A DNA stretch of 14,253 bases from Fibrobacteraceae bacterium (GTDB lineage: Bacteria; Fibrobacterota; Fibrobacteria; Fibrobacterales; Fibrobacteraceae): positions 57,757 to 72,009 of the forward strand of contig JABUUT010000013.1 in NCBI GenBank assembly GCA_021443045.1, read 5' to 3'. How positions within the stretch are numbered: position 1 is the first letter of the stretch; each line of letters opens with the position of its first letter. The position numbers were made by a program, and so were the translations under genes. Shown here piece by piece: positions 1 to 7,629 of this stretch. The notes beneath the pieces were generated by a model that did no database searches, was not told the origin of the DNA, and was given only the letters and a program-made list of their open reading frames with translations.

Positions 1-44
1 TCCTGCAAGACTTTTTTTTCATAAGGCGAAAGATTTGTTGACAT
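1..44 (-). CDS. 5' end of a further operon gene, product unknown (runs off the window)
   Basis: An ATG at 44-42 opens a frame that stays open to the window edge. It gives 14 codons, MSTNLSPYEKKVLQ, plus two bases. An AAGGA box at 53-57 lies 8 bases upstream. The start is 27 bases after the stop of the preceding gene, the same spacing seen elsewhere in this cluster, so it probably continues the same transcript. A second ATG a few codons inside lies in another frame and has no ribosome site, so I do not prefer it. Fourteen residues are too few to name a family. The context makes another signalling or effector component likely, but that is inference. Confidence 0.6.
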   Translation of the reverse strand, partial: MSTNLSPYEKKVLQ

Positions 45-52
45 AAGGAGAT

Positions 53-57
53 TCCTT
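53..57 (-). promoter_or_regulatory. Ribosome binding site for the partial gene at the left edge
   Basis: AAGGA on the minus strand is 8 bases before the ATG at 44. It is the main support that the edge frame is a true gene. Confidence 0.5.
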
Positions 58-71
58 TTTGGGTAAGATGT

Positions 72-1985
72 CTAATTTGAATTCCAAATTTTAAATGCCA
101 TTTTTGGCAATTCTTCTATTGAAGCGTTATTCCATAGTTCGAGGGTTTCATCATCGTTTATGATCCATTGCAATATCTTTTTTACTCTTGTATCATCAGG
201 CTGCGTCCTATTCCAATAATGAGAAAATAATAGGAAGGGTATGGGGCATTCCTTCGGTTTAAACTCGTTTATTAAAGCGAATAATGCCAACAACGCAGCA
301 GATTCGCATTCTTTAAACCGGTTAAGGACCCAGAAAACCAAGGCCATTAAGTTACCATCACTTATGGCAGCCGTAAGCTCCTGTTCCGAGCGTATTTTAA
401 ACTGTTCTGCCTGAGCCTTGAATATTTCGCAATCTTGGTCATCCATGTTGTATCCATCACTAGCCAAGGCCATGGAATACATTTTCTTAAGCAATAAATA
501 TCTTGAGCACATAGCATCGTCGTAATCGTCCCTGAATAAAATACCCGGCAGTTTCCCGCTCTTAAAATATTCTTCAATATATTTACGGTCATTCTTATGG
601 TTGTTTTTTTTCACAAAACTTTTGATATCGGAAGCGCGTTTCCAGCCAGTCAGAACATTCTTGATATTATATTCAGGAGTGCCAATTGCGCGTTCTATGT
701 TTTTTGCAAAGGAACATTGCTGTACACCATGCTCAACAAGCAACTGCATGAAAATTGTCGGATACTTCTCAGAAACAGCTTTTCGCAAATCCTTTTCAAA
801 GGTCGTGAATCCAGATGACTTTACTACTTCCAAATCCACGCTTTCACAAAAGGAGGCCACTGAGGCCAAATATTCTCCTTTTGCCAATTTATATCGGGCA
901 ATGTATTTGTGGTACTTGCTACTTTTTAATGATGTACAACGACCGGAATCAAAGAGCAAACCAAGAACCTTTTCCAGTTCAATATCTTCACCAACTCTTT
1001 CAAACCATCTATTTATAAGAATGTCTGAAATACAGCGTTGTACTTCGGCCTTTTTAATATTTTTCAAAAGCCAAAGTTCCGCCCATTCAAAACCATCATC
1101 TGCAAATTTGCTGTATTCATTGCAAGTCTGAACATAATTGACTTGAGCTTCTAGTGTTTCGACATACTTTTTCTTGCTTTTTGAAAATGATTTCTGGGTT
1201 CCTACTTGCCATAATTTTTCCAAACACTTGTTCTTGGCTATAGAAATCGACTCACCTTTATTCAAGGATGAATCAAACCATTGAAGGAACTCGCTTTCAT
1301 AGTCTTCTGTATAGAATTTATTATCTTCAACAACAGATTTTTCGCCAAGAACAATACATCTGCGATAATAAGCATCGAAACCTTCTAAATGATTGTTTGA
1401 GCGGAGGCATGCTAGTTTGAAGCAGAATTCCCCTTCGCGGAATTTGTAATGTTCTGATTCCTTTATCAAATTGTTTAGGATGGACTCCAATTCCTGGGCA
1501 CGAGCTCCTTTATCTGCATTGGCAATGTGTTTTTCAAGCCACTCATATACGAAATCTGCATTGCAACGGAAATTTTTTTCATCAGCAATAGCGTCATCGT
1601 AGTCTAATAATGCAGAAGCTCTATAATAGTTTGAAGTTTCAGGCATATTCAAATTAGAGGCATATCCGCCGAGAAGGTAATAAAATGCACCCTTGGCGGA
1701 TTCATTTTGCAGAATATCTGCTAAAGGAAGCAAACATTCCTTAAAAAAGTCCGCATGTTCATTTTTCGGCAGTTGTTCTGACAAGACCTTATAAAGACTG
1801 TTGTAATTTTTGATTTCTGCAAATTCGTCCTGTTTTTCAACAGCATCATTAATTGCATTGCACAAATCTTCAACCATCCTACTTTTATAGTAGTAGTCGG
1901 CATCTTCGAATCGAGCGAAAATACGAGGTCTGACGCATAGATCCCCTTCATATTCCATTACACTTTTTATCGTACTTTTAAACAT
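72..1985 (-). CDS. 637-aa protein of unknown function, probably all-helical TPR-like repeats
   Basis: I do not recognise this family. The protein is 637 residues, without signal peptide or membrane segment, so it is likely cytosolic. Most of its length looks alpha-helical, with many Tyr/Trp/Leu residues spaced as in TPR or Sel1-like repeats. Examples are the stretches around residues 95-130 (AFYYLLGGY followed by SNYYRASALL) and around the KYIARYKLAKGEYLAS segment. No catalytic motif is visible. The ATG at 1985 has an AGGAG box at 1991-1995, 5 bases upstream, and overlaps the end of the phosphatase gene by 8 bases (ATGTTTAA), implying translational coupling. A helical scaffold next to a phosphatase could be a binding or regulatory subunit. 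That role rests on position only. Confidence 0.85.
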   Translation of the reverse strand: MFKSTIKSVMEYEGDLCVRPRIFARFEDADYYYKSRMVEDLCNAINDAVEKQDEFAEIKNYNSLYKVLSEQLPKNEHADFFKECLLPLADILQNESAKGAFYYLLGGYASNLNMPETSNYYRASALLDYDDAIADEKNFRCNADFVYEWLEKHIANADKGARAQELESILNNLIKESEHYKFREGEFCFKLACLRSNNHLEGFDAYYRRCIVLGEKSVVEDNKFYTEDYESEFLQWFDSSLNKGESISIAKNKCLEKLWQVGTQKSFSKSKKKYVETLEAQVNYVQTCNEYSKFADDGFEWAELWLLKNIKKAEVQRCISDILINRWFERVGEDIELEKVLGLLFDSGRCTSLKSSKYHKYIARYKLAKGEYLASVASFCESVDLEVVKSSGFTTFEKDLRKAVSEKYPTIFMQLLVEHGVQQCSFAKNIERAIGTPEYNIKNVLTGWKRASDIKSFVKKNNHKNDRKYIEEYFKSGKLPGILFRDDYDDAMCSRYLLLKKMYSMALASDGYNMDDQDCEIFKAQAEQFKIRSEQELTAAISDGNLMALVFWVLNRFKECESAALLALFALINEFKPKECPIPFLLFSHYWNRTQPDDTRVKKILQWIINDDETLELWNNASIEELPKMAFKIWNSN

Positions 1986-3948
1986 GGTATCTCCTACTCA
2001 TTCTCTGATTTTCTGTCTTGGCTAGCAAACCTTGCACTTTTTCAATTTGCTCTTGAACATCATCAATATCATCTTGAGCATTACGGATTTTTCTTTCCAA
2101 TTTATTTTTTTCCTCGTTTAAGGAATTGAGTTCCAAATTTGCTTTTTCCAATTTGCTAATACTGATATGAAACTCATTATCAAGTTTAGCGATTTCTTCC
2201 GCAGCATCGTTTTCAAATTTTCTGAGATTATCTAGTTCTTTTTCAAGAATCTTCTTTTGATTTGGATTGTTAAAAAGGTCTTTGAACTTGTCGAATTCCT
2301 TTTGAAAGAAATTCTTTTCTGTTTTTTTCTTTTGAACTTCAATACCCTGTTTTGCACCATCTTGTGTTGATTCTTTAGACTTAGTTTCACCAAATTGGGC
2401 TTCTTCTTTTTTTGTATCTTCCGTCTCTTTTTTGCCTAATTCGAATGCGTCTATTTCGTTCTGCTTAAGTTGAATTTCCTTCTGAACTTTAGTTAATTCT
2501 TCTTTTTTGATATTTAGAATTTGTTTCTGTTCTGAAACAGGGCTTTTGGCGGATTCAGCCTTAGCTGTCAAACATTCAACATCCTTGGCTAAACTTTCAT
2601 ATTTTTTTTGATAGTCCTGCAAGTCTTCTTGATATCCTTGTTGTTCATTAGTCAAACGTTCCAAGCGGTTTTGAATGTATTCAAGAGTCTGTGTACTGAA
2701 TATTTTCTGCACCTCTCCATAATAAACTGTGACATCTTCATCTTGAAACTCGATAGTATAAACCCTAGGCAGAATATCACTGGGTTCATAGCGAGCCACA
2801 GAAGGAAAAGAATATTCATGCTTGCCAAAGCTAGGCAGTTTTTTTTCAGAATCATGCATCAATGTCATCGATGTCATTGTCAGCACATTACGAACCCTAT
2901 CTGCGTCTTCACAGTTGTCATTCCCGCTAAAAGAAGACTTTGCCCATTCATGTCGGTAAAGATCGCAGTGGTCATGGCCTCGCAACATGGATCTAATTGC
3001 AACACCATAGGCCTTTTCAATAGCATGACTGAAATTGATGATTTCCACCCAACTAAATTCTGGAGTAAGTTTTGTACCTGTAGTGACATCCCATTGGAAA
3101 CGGTTATTCAAGAATTGTCTTCTTTCCTTTTTAATTAAATCTTTAATGGCGTCATTATTTAGGTCCTTCCAAACGTTTTTTACACTACGCTCTGGTCTAG
3201 AGGGAACACCTCCATGGGTCACAAACAGACCATTAGGTAGAACCAGGCCAGCAGGAAGTTTTTTTATCAACTGTATAAACCCTTTCACCAACTCCTCAAT
3301 TAAGGGATTTTCGATTTCATTCAGATAGTCTGTGAATTGATGAGGATCTATAATCGAATTAAAAGAATCTTTTTTGTAATCTAAACCTTCATCATGATTT
3401 CCTGCAATCATGAATATGGAATCTGGACTATTCTTAAACAGGTTCAGAACTTCAACAATGACATTCAAACCATAGTCATTCCTATCAAAAATGTCACCCA
3501 AGAGAACGTAAATAGGTTTGCGCTTTGAATTTGAATTTATAAAGGCTATTGCTGTGCGAAATGCGAGTAAATCGCCATGGATGTCACCGATAAACCAAAT
3601 ATCTCTATCGAAAATAGATGTTTCATCCTTGACTACATGAATAGGGTCACTTTTGCTTAATGAATAATCAAAAGCTATTTTGATTTCTTCTTTCTTCAAG
3701 AAATCACGCAAGATTTCCAGAGATTCCTTGGAGCATTCCAAAGATCCTAAGCCATGTTCAATAGACTTGTCGTTGAATGATAGTTTTTCCAGTGTGTCAT
3801 CTTCAGAAATTTTCTTTGCCGCTTCAAAAGGAAACGAAGATTTTTCTGCCGAAAAAACGAATGATTCTGGGTTATAATCCTGCGGCCTTGCTGGGACAAA
3901 TTTATCACAGCGTTTAGTCCACCTTGCAACCAATTCTTTTCTATCCAT
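1978..3948 (-). CDS. PPP-family (calcineurin-like) Ser/Thr protein phosphatase with long C-terminal coiled coil
   Basis: This predicted metal-dependent phosphatase would remove phosphate from Ser/Thr, opposing the kinase encoded two genes upstream. All the metal and phosphate-binding blocks of the PPP family are visible in order: GDIHGD (residues 121-126), GDIFDRN (151-157, with Asn in place of the usual Gly of GDxxDRG), GNHDE (183-187), THGGVPSR (244-251) and RGHDH (323-327). Residues 1-110 form an extra N-terminal region. From about 420 to 650 the chain is rich in Lys/Glu/Gln with heptad-like Leu/Ile, so it is a long coiled coil broken by a Lys/Glu/Thr-rich stretch near 500-545. Ordinary PPP enzymes are about 220-350 residues, so the coiled coil is an addition. 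The ATG has an AAGGAT box 5-6 bases upstream. No secretion signal is seen. Confidence 0.92.
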   Translation of the reverse strand: MDRKELVARWTKRCDKFVPARPQDYNPESFVFSAEKSSFPFEAAKKISEDDTLEKLSFNDKSIEHGLGSLECSKESLEILRDFLKKEEIKIAFDYSLSKSDPIHVVKDETSIFDRDIWFIGDIHGDLLAFRTAIAFINSNSKRKPIYVLLGDIFDRNDYGLNVIVEVLNLFKNSPDSIFMIAGNHDEGLDYKKDSFNSIIDPHQFTDYLNEIENPLIEELVKGFIQLIKKLPAGLVLPNGLFVTHGGVPSRPERSVKNVWKDLNNDAIKDLIKKERRQFLNNRFQWDVTTGTKLTPEFSWVEIINFSHAIEKAYGVAIRSMLRGHDHCDLYRHEWAKSSFSGNDNCEDADRVRNVLTMTSMTLMHDSEKKLPSFGKHEYSFPSVARYEPSDILPRVYTIEFQDEDVTVYYGEVQKIFSTQTLEYIQNRLERLTNEQQGYQEDLQDYQKKYESLAKDVECLTAKAESAKSPVSEQKQILNIKKEELTKVQKEIQLKQNEIDAFELGKKETEDTKKEEAQFGETKSKESTQDGAKQGIEVQKKKTEKNFFQKEFDKFKDLFNNPNQKKILEKELDNLRKFENDAAEEIAKLDNEFHISISKLEKANLELNSLNEEKNKLERKIRNAQDDIDDVQEQIEKVQGLLAKTENQRMSRRYHV

Positions 3949-3989
3949 AGACTATCCTTTTTACAAAATTAAAGCGATTCTTGACAACT

Positions 3990-4424
3990 CTAAACGTTTT
4001 CTTCAACCACAACAAATGATACTTTGAGAGGTGCGATTTGCCTTGTCGTATCACTTCGAGAAGCAAGGCAAATTGTATCTCCATCATTTAAGGGAAACTC
4101 CGTAGAACTGCTACAGAATACACCATTTATAGTTACTCCTATGGCACAGTTCTGATTGGTTTTGAGAATCCATAAATTATTGGAATCACGTTTTACGATA
4201 AACGGATACTCCCCCTCGTTACGGGGTACATACTGATGTTCTTCTCCTGGATATAGACGTTTGTAAGTTCTACGTGTCACCTCTGCTTCTATAAGTGTTT
4301 TCCAGGTTTGATTTCCATTAGAAGTCAAAACCAAATGCGAGGTCCGAGTATATCCACATACTTCACATTTCATTGAATTGTCTTCTAGAGACGCAATTCC
4401 ACAATCTGGGCATTTCCAACTCAC
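3990..4424 (-). CDS. Zinc ribbon plus FHA-like domain protein
   Basis: This small 144-residue protein starts with a zinc ribbon formed by C5-P-D-C8 and C20-E-V-C23, followed by Gly24. Residues about 60-140 look like the beta-strand pattern of an FHA domain, with TINGV at 98-102 and LNDGD at 112-116. These match the (T/N)G...vNG and pLxxGDxIxl signatures. The classical phosphothreonine-binding Gly-Arg and Ser-x-x-His are not clear, so binding may be altered or lost. FHA domains commonly read phosphothreonine, and the gene lies between a kinase gene and a phosphatase gene, so a phospho-reader or adaptor role is the natural inference. Translation starts at GTG (4424-4422), supported by AGGAG at 4431-4435, 6 bases upstream. 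The gap to the kinase gene is 19 bases. Confidence 0.8.
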   Translation of the reverse strand: MSWKCPDCGIASLEDNSMKCEVCGYTRTSHLVLTSNGNQTWKTLIEAEVTRRTYKRLYPGEEHQYVPRNEGEYPFIVKRDSNNLWILKTNQNCAIGVTINGVFCSSSTEFPLNDGDTICLASRSDTTRQIAPLKVSFVVVEENV

Positions 4425-4430
4425 TAGTAA

Positions 4431-4435
4431 CTCCT
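4431..4435 (-). promoter_or_regulatory. Ribosome binding site for the GTG-started zinc ribbon/FHA gene
   Basis: AGGAG on the minus strand sits 6 bases upstream of the GTG at 4424. It identifies GTG as the start, which keeps the first zinc-binding cysteines; the first downstream ATG (residue 18) would remove them. Confidence 0.65.
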
Positions 4436-4443
4436 ATCTCACT

Positions 4444-6261
4444 CTAAAAAGACAATTCACGGTAATCACTGGAGGAACGACTTACGCCCTTTACGATATC
4501 CTCGATTAGGCGTTCAAATTTACTTCCATCCTCAACCATGCTGACTAGGGCTTTCCCGTTTTGACCATCCTGTAATCCACCAACTTCTTCACTGTTGAAA
4601 ATAATAACATTGGTCAAGTCGCTCAATTCATCATAGTCGTTGTTCTTTGGTGTGAAGATATAAATTTTAAAGAATCCAGATTCTATTGCATGTTGCAATT
4701 CATCTAGACCTCCACCCTCTAAATTCAACTGATACTTTTCTTTTTCTTCAAAGAGTGTTTTTTCTGAATTATAGCTCATGGTGGGCATAAATCCTGCATC
4801 CGTAAAAACAACTACAATGCGGCCAGTTCCCCGTGAACGCCATTTGTCTACCAACTCCGCAGAATCAGGGTCTGCCTCACCCGCAGGCAAAAAGCCTGAT
4901 TTCAGAACCAACATCAGAGCGTCCAACAAAGATTCGCGGGGGTCACTCCCACCACCAAACGCCTTTAAGGAGTCAAGTTGGCTATGCAAAGCATTTTCGT
5001 CCCTAGTAAAGGGATTAGAAATGAACCAACCGCCCTTGCCGAGTTTCTTGTAGTTTTTTGCAACATTTGCACTCTTGTTGCAGTCCATAAAGTTGCGATA
5101 TCCCACAACGCGGGCTCGCCAATTTTCAACAGGTGCAATATTTTCATTCTGATTTCCATTTACAAGAGAATGAATAAAAGAATGAATATGCTTTTTTAGT
5201 TGAGTAATGCACCCGCCCATGCTTCCTGTGGTATCCATCAAGAATACAACATCTGCTGCCGCCTGTGTAGGTTCATTTTCTTGAGGCTGATGGACGGGAG
5301 CCTCTTCTACAAAAGGGCGGACTGGTTCCGCTGCAGCATTTGCATTTGTTAGTGCAGGAGCAAACTCGGCACACAGCTGCATGAGGGCTTTGTGTACCTG
5401 CTCTGCGGATGGACGATCATTCTGATTTGGCTCCAGCATCATACGCAAAACATTAAGCACTTGACTGTCATGTTCTGGACTGCCAAAACTGCCTAAAAGA
5501 TATGCTATATTCGCTGTATTCTCGCGATAATCCTTGCTTACATTTGCTTTGTGGAATGGATGTACATTCGTAAGAAGTTCACACAAGATGATGCCACAAG
5601 TGAATATATCCGATTTTTCTGTAGGGCGTTCTCCTTTCAAATGCTCTGGGGAAAAATATCCAGCAGAGCCAATGAAACCTTGGTCTTTTTGCCAGGGAAT
5701 AGCGTCTTCATCCAGGAGAATGGGACGATCAAAGTCAATTAGCTTGATGTTGTATTTCTGGGATGTACCTTGAGGAATTAAAAGCAAGTTCGCAGGTTTT
5801 AAGTCGCCATGAACAAGACGAACCTCCTGATGCAAGACTTTCATAGCGTACATGAAAACCTTTGCAAAGGTCTTTCTTTGATCCCATGTAATAGCGCTTG
5901 ACTCCAAATAGCGTTTCAAATCCTTGCTATTTTCAACGTATTCAATGGACTGCCAAAAATGTTTACGTTCATCTTGAAAATAAAGATGTATTCCTGCAAT
6001 CATCTTTTGAGCATTTTTGGAACTCTTAATTTTTTCTTGAATCTTATTTTGGTAATCAATAAATTCAGAGAACCACTCACTTCTTGGGCGAGGATCCGTA
6101 TATTTCTTTAGGAAGACTTTCTTATTCAAAAGAAGATCCATTCCAGGCCCATAAATGGAACTCGAACCTTCCACACCGTCATTAGTGGCTTCAAACTTAT
6201 AATGTTGCCCATTATATTCGCCTTCAATGATGTCGCCTTTTGAAAATATAGTATTAGCCAT
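4444..6261 (-). CDS. Protein kinase-like domain fused to a C-terminal vWA domain
   Basis: Residues about 20-300 are a eukaryotic-type Ser/Thr kinase fold: candidate ATP-binding lysines K52/K53 in VFLKKY, the hinge IEYVEN (106-111), catalytic loop HGDLKPAN (151-158, with D153 and N158), metal-binding D176 in a DFD motif where DFG is usual, SPEH (204-207) as the APE equivalent, and D218-IFTCG of helix F. The glycine-rich loop is hard to recognise. A Pro/Ala/Glu-rich linker (about 305-335) leads to a vWA domain (336-590) with a MIDAS start DTTGS (343-347), GGGSDPRES (436-444) and FTDAG (486-490). The VGYRNF segment (386-391) recalls the vWA of VwkA-type alpha-kinases. It probably phosphorylates Ser/Thr on cluster partners, with the vWA as a metal-dependent docking module. 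The ATG has AAGGTG upstream and lies 10 bases after the previous stop. Confidence 0.93.
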   Translation of the reverse strand: MANTIFSKGDIIEGEYNGQHYKFEATNDGVEGSSSIYGPGMDLLLNKKVFLKKYTDPRPRSEWFSEFIDYQNKIQEKIKSSKNAQKMIAGIHLYFQDERKHFWQSIEYVENSKDLKRYLESSAITWDQRKTFAKVFMYAMKVLHQEVRLVHGDLKPANLLLIPQGTSQKYNIKLIDFDRPILLDEDAIPWQKDQGFIGSAGYFSPEHLKGERPTEKSDIFTCGIILCELLTNVHPFHKANVSKDYRENTANIAYLLGSFGSPEHDSQVLNVLRMMLEPNQNDRPSAEQVHKALMQLCAEFAPALTNANAAAEPVRPFVEEAPVHQPQENEPTQAAADVVFLMDTTGSMGGCITQLKKHIHSFIHSLVNGNQNENIAPVENWRARVVGYRNFMDCNKSANVAKNYKKLGKGGWFISNPFTRDENALHSQLDSLKAFGGGSDPRESLLDALMLVLKSGFLPAGEADPDSAELVDKWRSRGTGRIVVVFTDAGFMPTMSYNSEKTLFEEKEKYQLNLEGGGLDELQHAIESGFFKIYIFTPKNNDYDELSDLTNVIIFNSEEVGGLQDGQNGKALVSMVEDGSKFERLIEDIVKGVSRSSSDYRELSF

Positions 6262-6271
6262 TTCTTACACC

Positions 6272-7609
6272 TTAATTGTTGCCGTAATTTAACCATCTAG
6301 GGTCGTCTACATCGGGTGCATACGCAATAACTTGATTGATGGCGAAAACACGAGGCTTTTCAGGATTACGATTGTCAATCATAGCGATTACACACCAGTC
6401 TAAACGTTTTCGTGATTCCATATTAACATTTATCATTGGTTGGCGAGGATTACTCGTGGTAATTTGAACACAACCTTTATAGTCGGAAAAACAACCATGT
6501 TGCGGAAATATCTTTGTAGCGATAAGAATTCTTTCAATGCCATTCAATGTGCGACAACGAATATTTTCTTCATTTCCTGCAGGCGAATCCAGCTTATCGC
6601 CAACACCGGCATCATGATCAAGCTCCATATAGCCATCTTTCTTTTTTTGATAAAAAATGTGGTTAGCATAACCATTAGTACGCTTGTAGAAGGCGTGGAT
6701 ATCCAAGTCAATAGGCGTTTTCCACAACATCTTGGCATTTAGCCATTGCAAGGGTTCTGATACATCGAGTACAGCACCTTCCGTAACATGGGTAATATCG
6801 ATTACACCACCGGAAATATCCTTGCCCCAAGTTTCTAAATCCCAGCCGTCTTGACCATAGACAGCCCTCTGGTATTCTCCTTCATCCACAACCTCACAAA
6901 CTGAAGTGGAAATATTCTTACCCATAGTAGCAAGAATTTTTTCAAAATCAATATTTGCCCAAATATCTTCACCATCTTCTCGTTGCTTATATTCTTTTAC
7001 TTCAGTTACGTGAACTCTAGGATAATCCTGCATCATGTCTGTGGCTTCGCATTGTGGACCAAAATAGTACAATGTAGCACGGCGACGGTTTGTGATTTTT
7101 TTCATCACCTTTTCAAGTTCGCAACAATCATCACCGATAGGTTCATTTTTCAAGACACCATCTTCCATTTTTTCATCGGTAAACACCACAATAATACGGC
7201 GTGTAGAACAAAGTGGTTCAAATGGAAAATCACCAGCACAATCCAAAGCAAGTGGGGTATTTTCATCTGCACAGCATTGGATTTTATCTAGTTGGGTACA
7301 GAAAGTATCTACATCGACAAAACCATCTCCAGAACGAGTGAATAAAGCCTCCTTGGCTTCTTCATCCTGGCCATAAAGAATGTTCATATTTTCTGGAGCA
7401 TCACCGTTAATGAATGTATTGCGGTAGACCCACTTGCCGTTATTAGGGCCAGCGTTATAGGCCAGTAAGCCAAGGCGCAGAGATTCAAAACCTTCTTCCT
7501 TGAAGGGGTGTACAAAATTTCTGATACTATTTTTTAACTGCTGAAAGCAGGGTTTCATACTGTCACTGGCATCAATGACAAAAACAACATCGGCTCTTTT
7601 TTCTTCCAT
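6272..7609 (-). CDS. vWA domain protein with C-terminal TerD-like domain
   Basis: Residues 5-240 form a vWA domain with an intact MIDAS start, DASDS (13-17), ENTPLAL (116-122) and VVFTDEK (141-147). This is the TerY-like arrangement for binding a metal ion and a partner acidic residue. Residues about 265-432 resemble TerD: a strand ending in W296 before IDLDIHAF (300-307), then IFYQKKK (318-324), an acidic metal-loop-like DHDAGVGD (331-338) with NEEN (346-349), and a closing VIAMIDNR strand (407-414). TerD domains are known calcium-binding modules of tellurite and stress systems. The vWA half is clearly paralogous to the preceding gene product. There is no signal peptide, so it is cytosolic. 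An AGAGGT box precedes the ATG, and the gap to the previous gene is 20 bases. The TerD assignment is by motif pattern and needs a profile search. Confidence 0.85.
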   Translation of the reverse strand: MEEKRADVVFVIDASDSMKPCFQQLKNSIRNFVHPFKEEGFESLRLGLLAYNAGPNNGKWVYRNTFINGDAPENMNILYGQDEEAKEALFTRSGDGFVDVDTFCTQLDKIQCCADENTPLALDCAGDFPFEPLCSTRRIIVVFTDEKMEDGVLKNEPIGDDCCELEKVMKKITNRRRATLYYFGPQCEATDMMQDYPRVHVTEVKEYKQREDGEDIWANIDFEKILATMGKNISTSVCEVVDEGEYQRAVYGQDGWDLETWGKDISGGVIDITHVTEGAVLDVSEPLQWLNAKMLWKTPIDLDIHAFYKRTNGYANHIFYQKKKDGYMELDHDAGVGDKLDSPAGNEENIRCRTLNGIERILIATKIFPQHGCFSDYKGCVQITTSNPRQPMINVNMESRKRLDWCVIAMIDNRNPEKPRVFAINQVIAYAPDVDDPRWLNYGNN

Positions 7610-7629
7610 TTTGCTACCTCTTAAAGAAA

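Noticed and set aside
601..1131. Plus-strand open frame of 176 codons
   Set aside because: It lies wholly antisense to the 637-residue protein gene, has a low-complexity Phe/Ser/Leu-rich product and no convincing ribosome site.
2608..3138. Plus-strand open frame of 176 codons
   Set aside because: Antisense shadow of the phosphatase gene, whose catalytic motifs are unambiguous on the other strand.
3960..3987. Promoter-like TTGTCA-16-TGTAAA before the phosphatase gene
   Set aside because: Transcription from it would start inside or after the AAGGAT ribosome site, so it could not make a normal leader for this gene.
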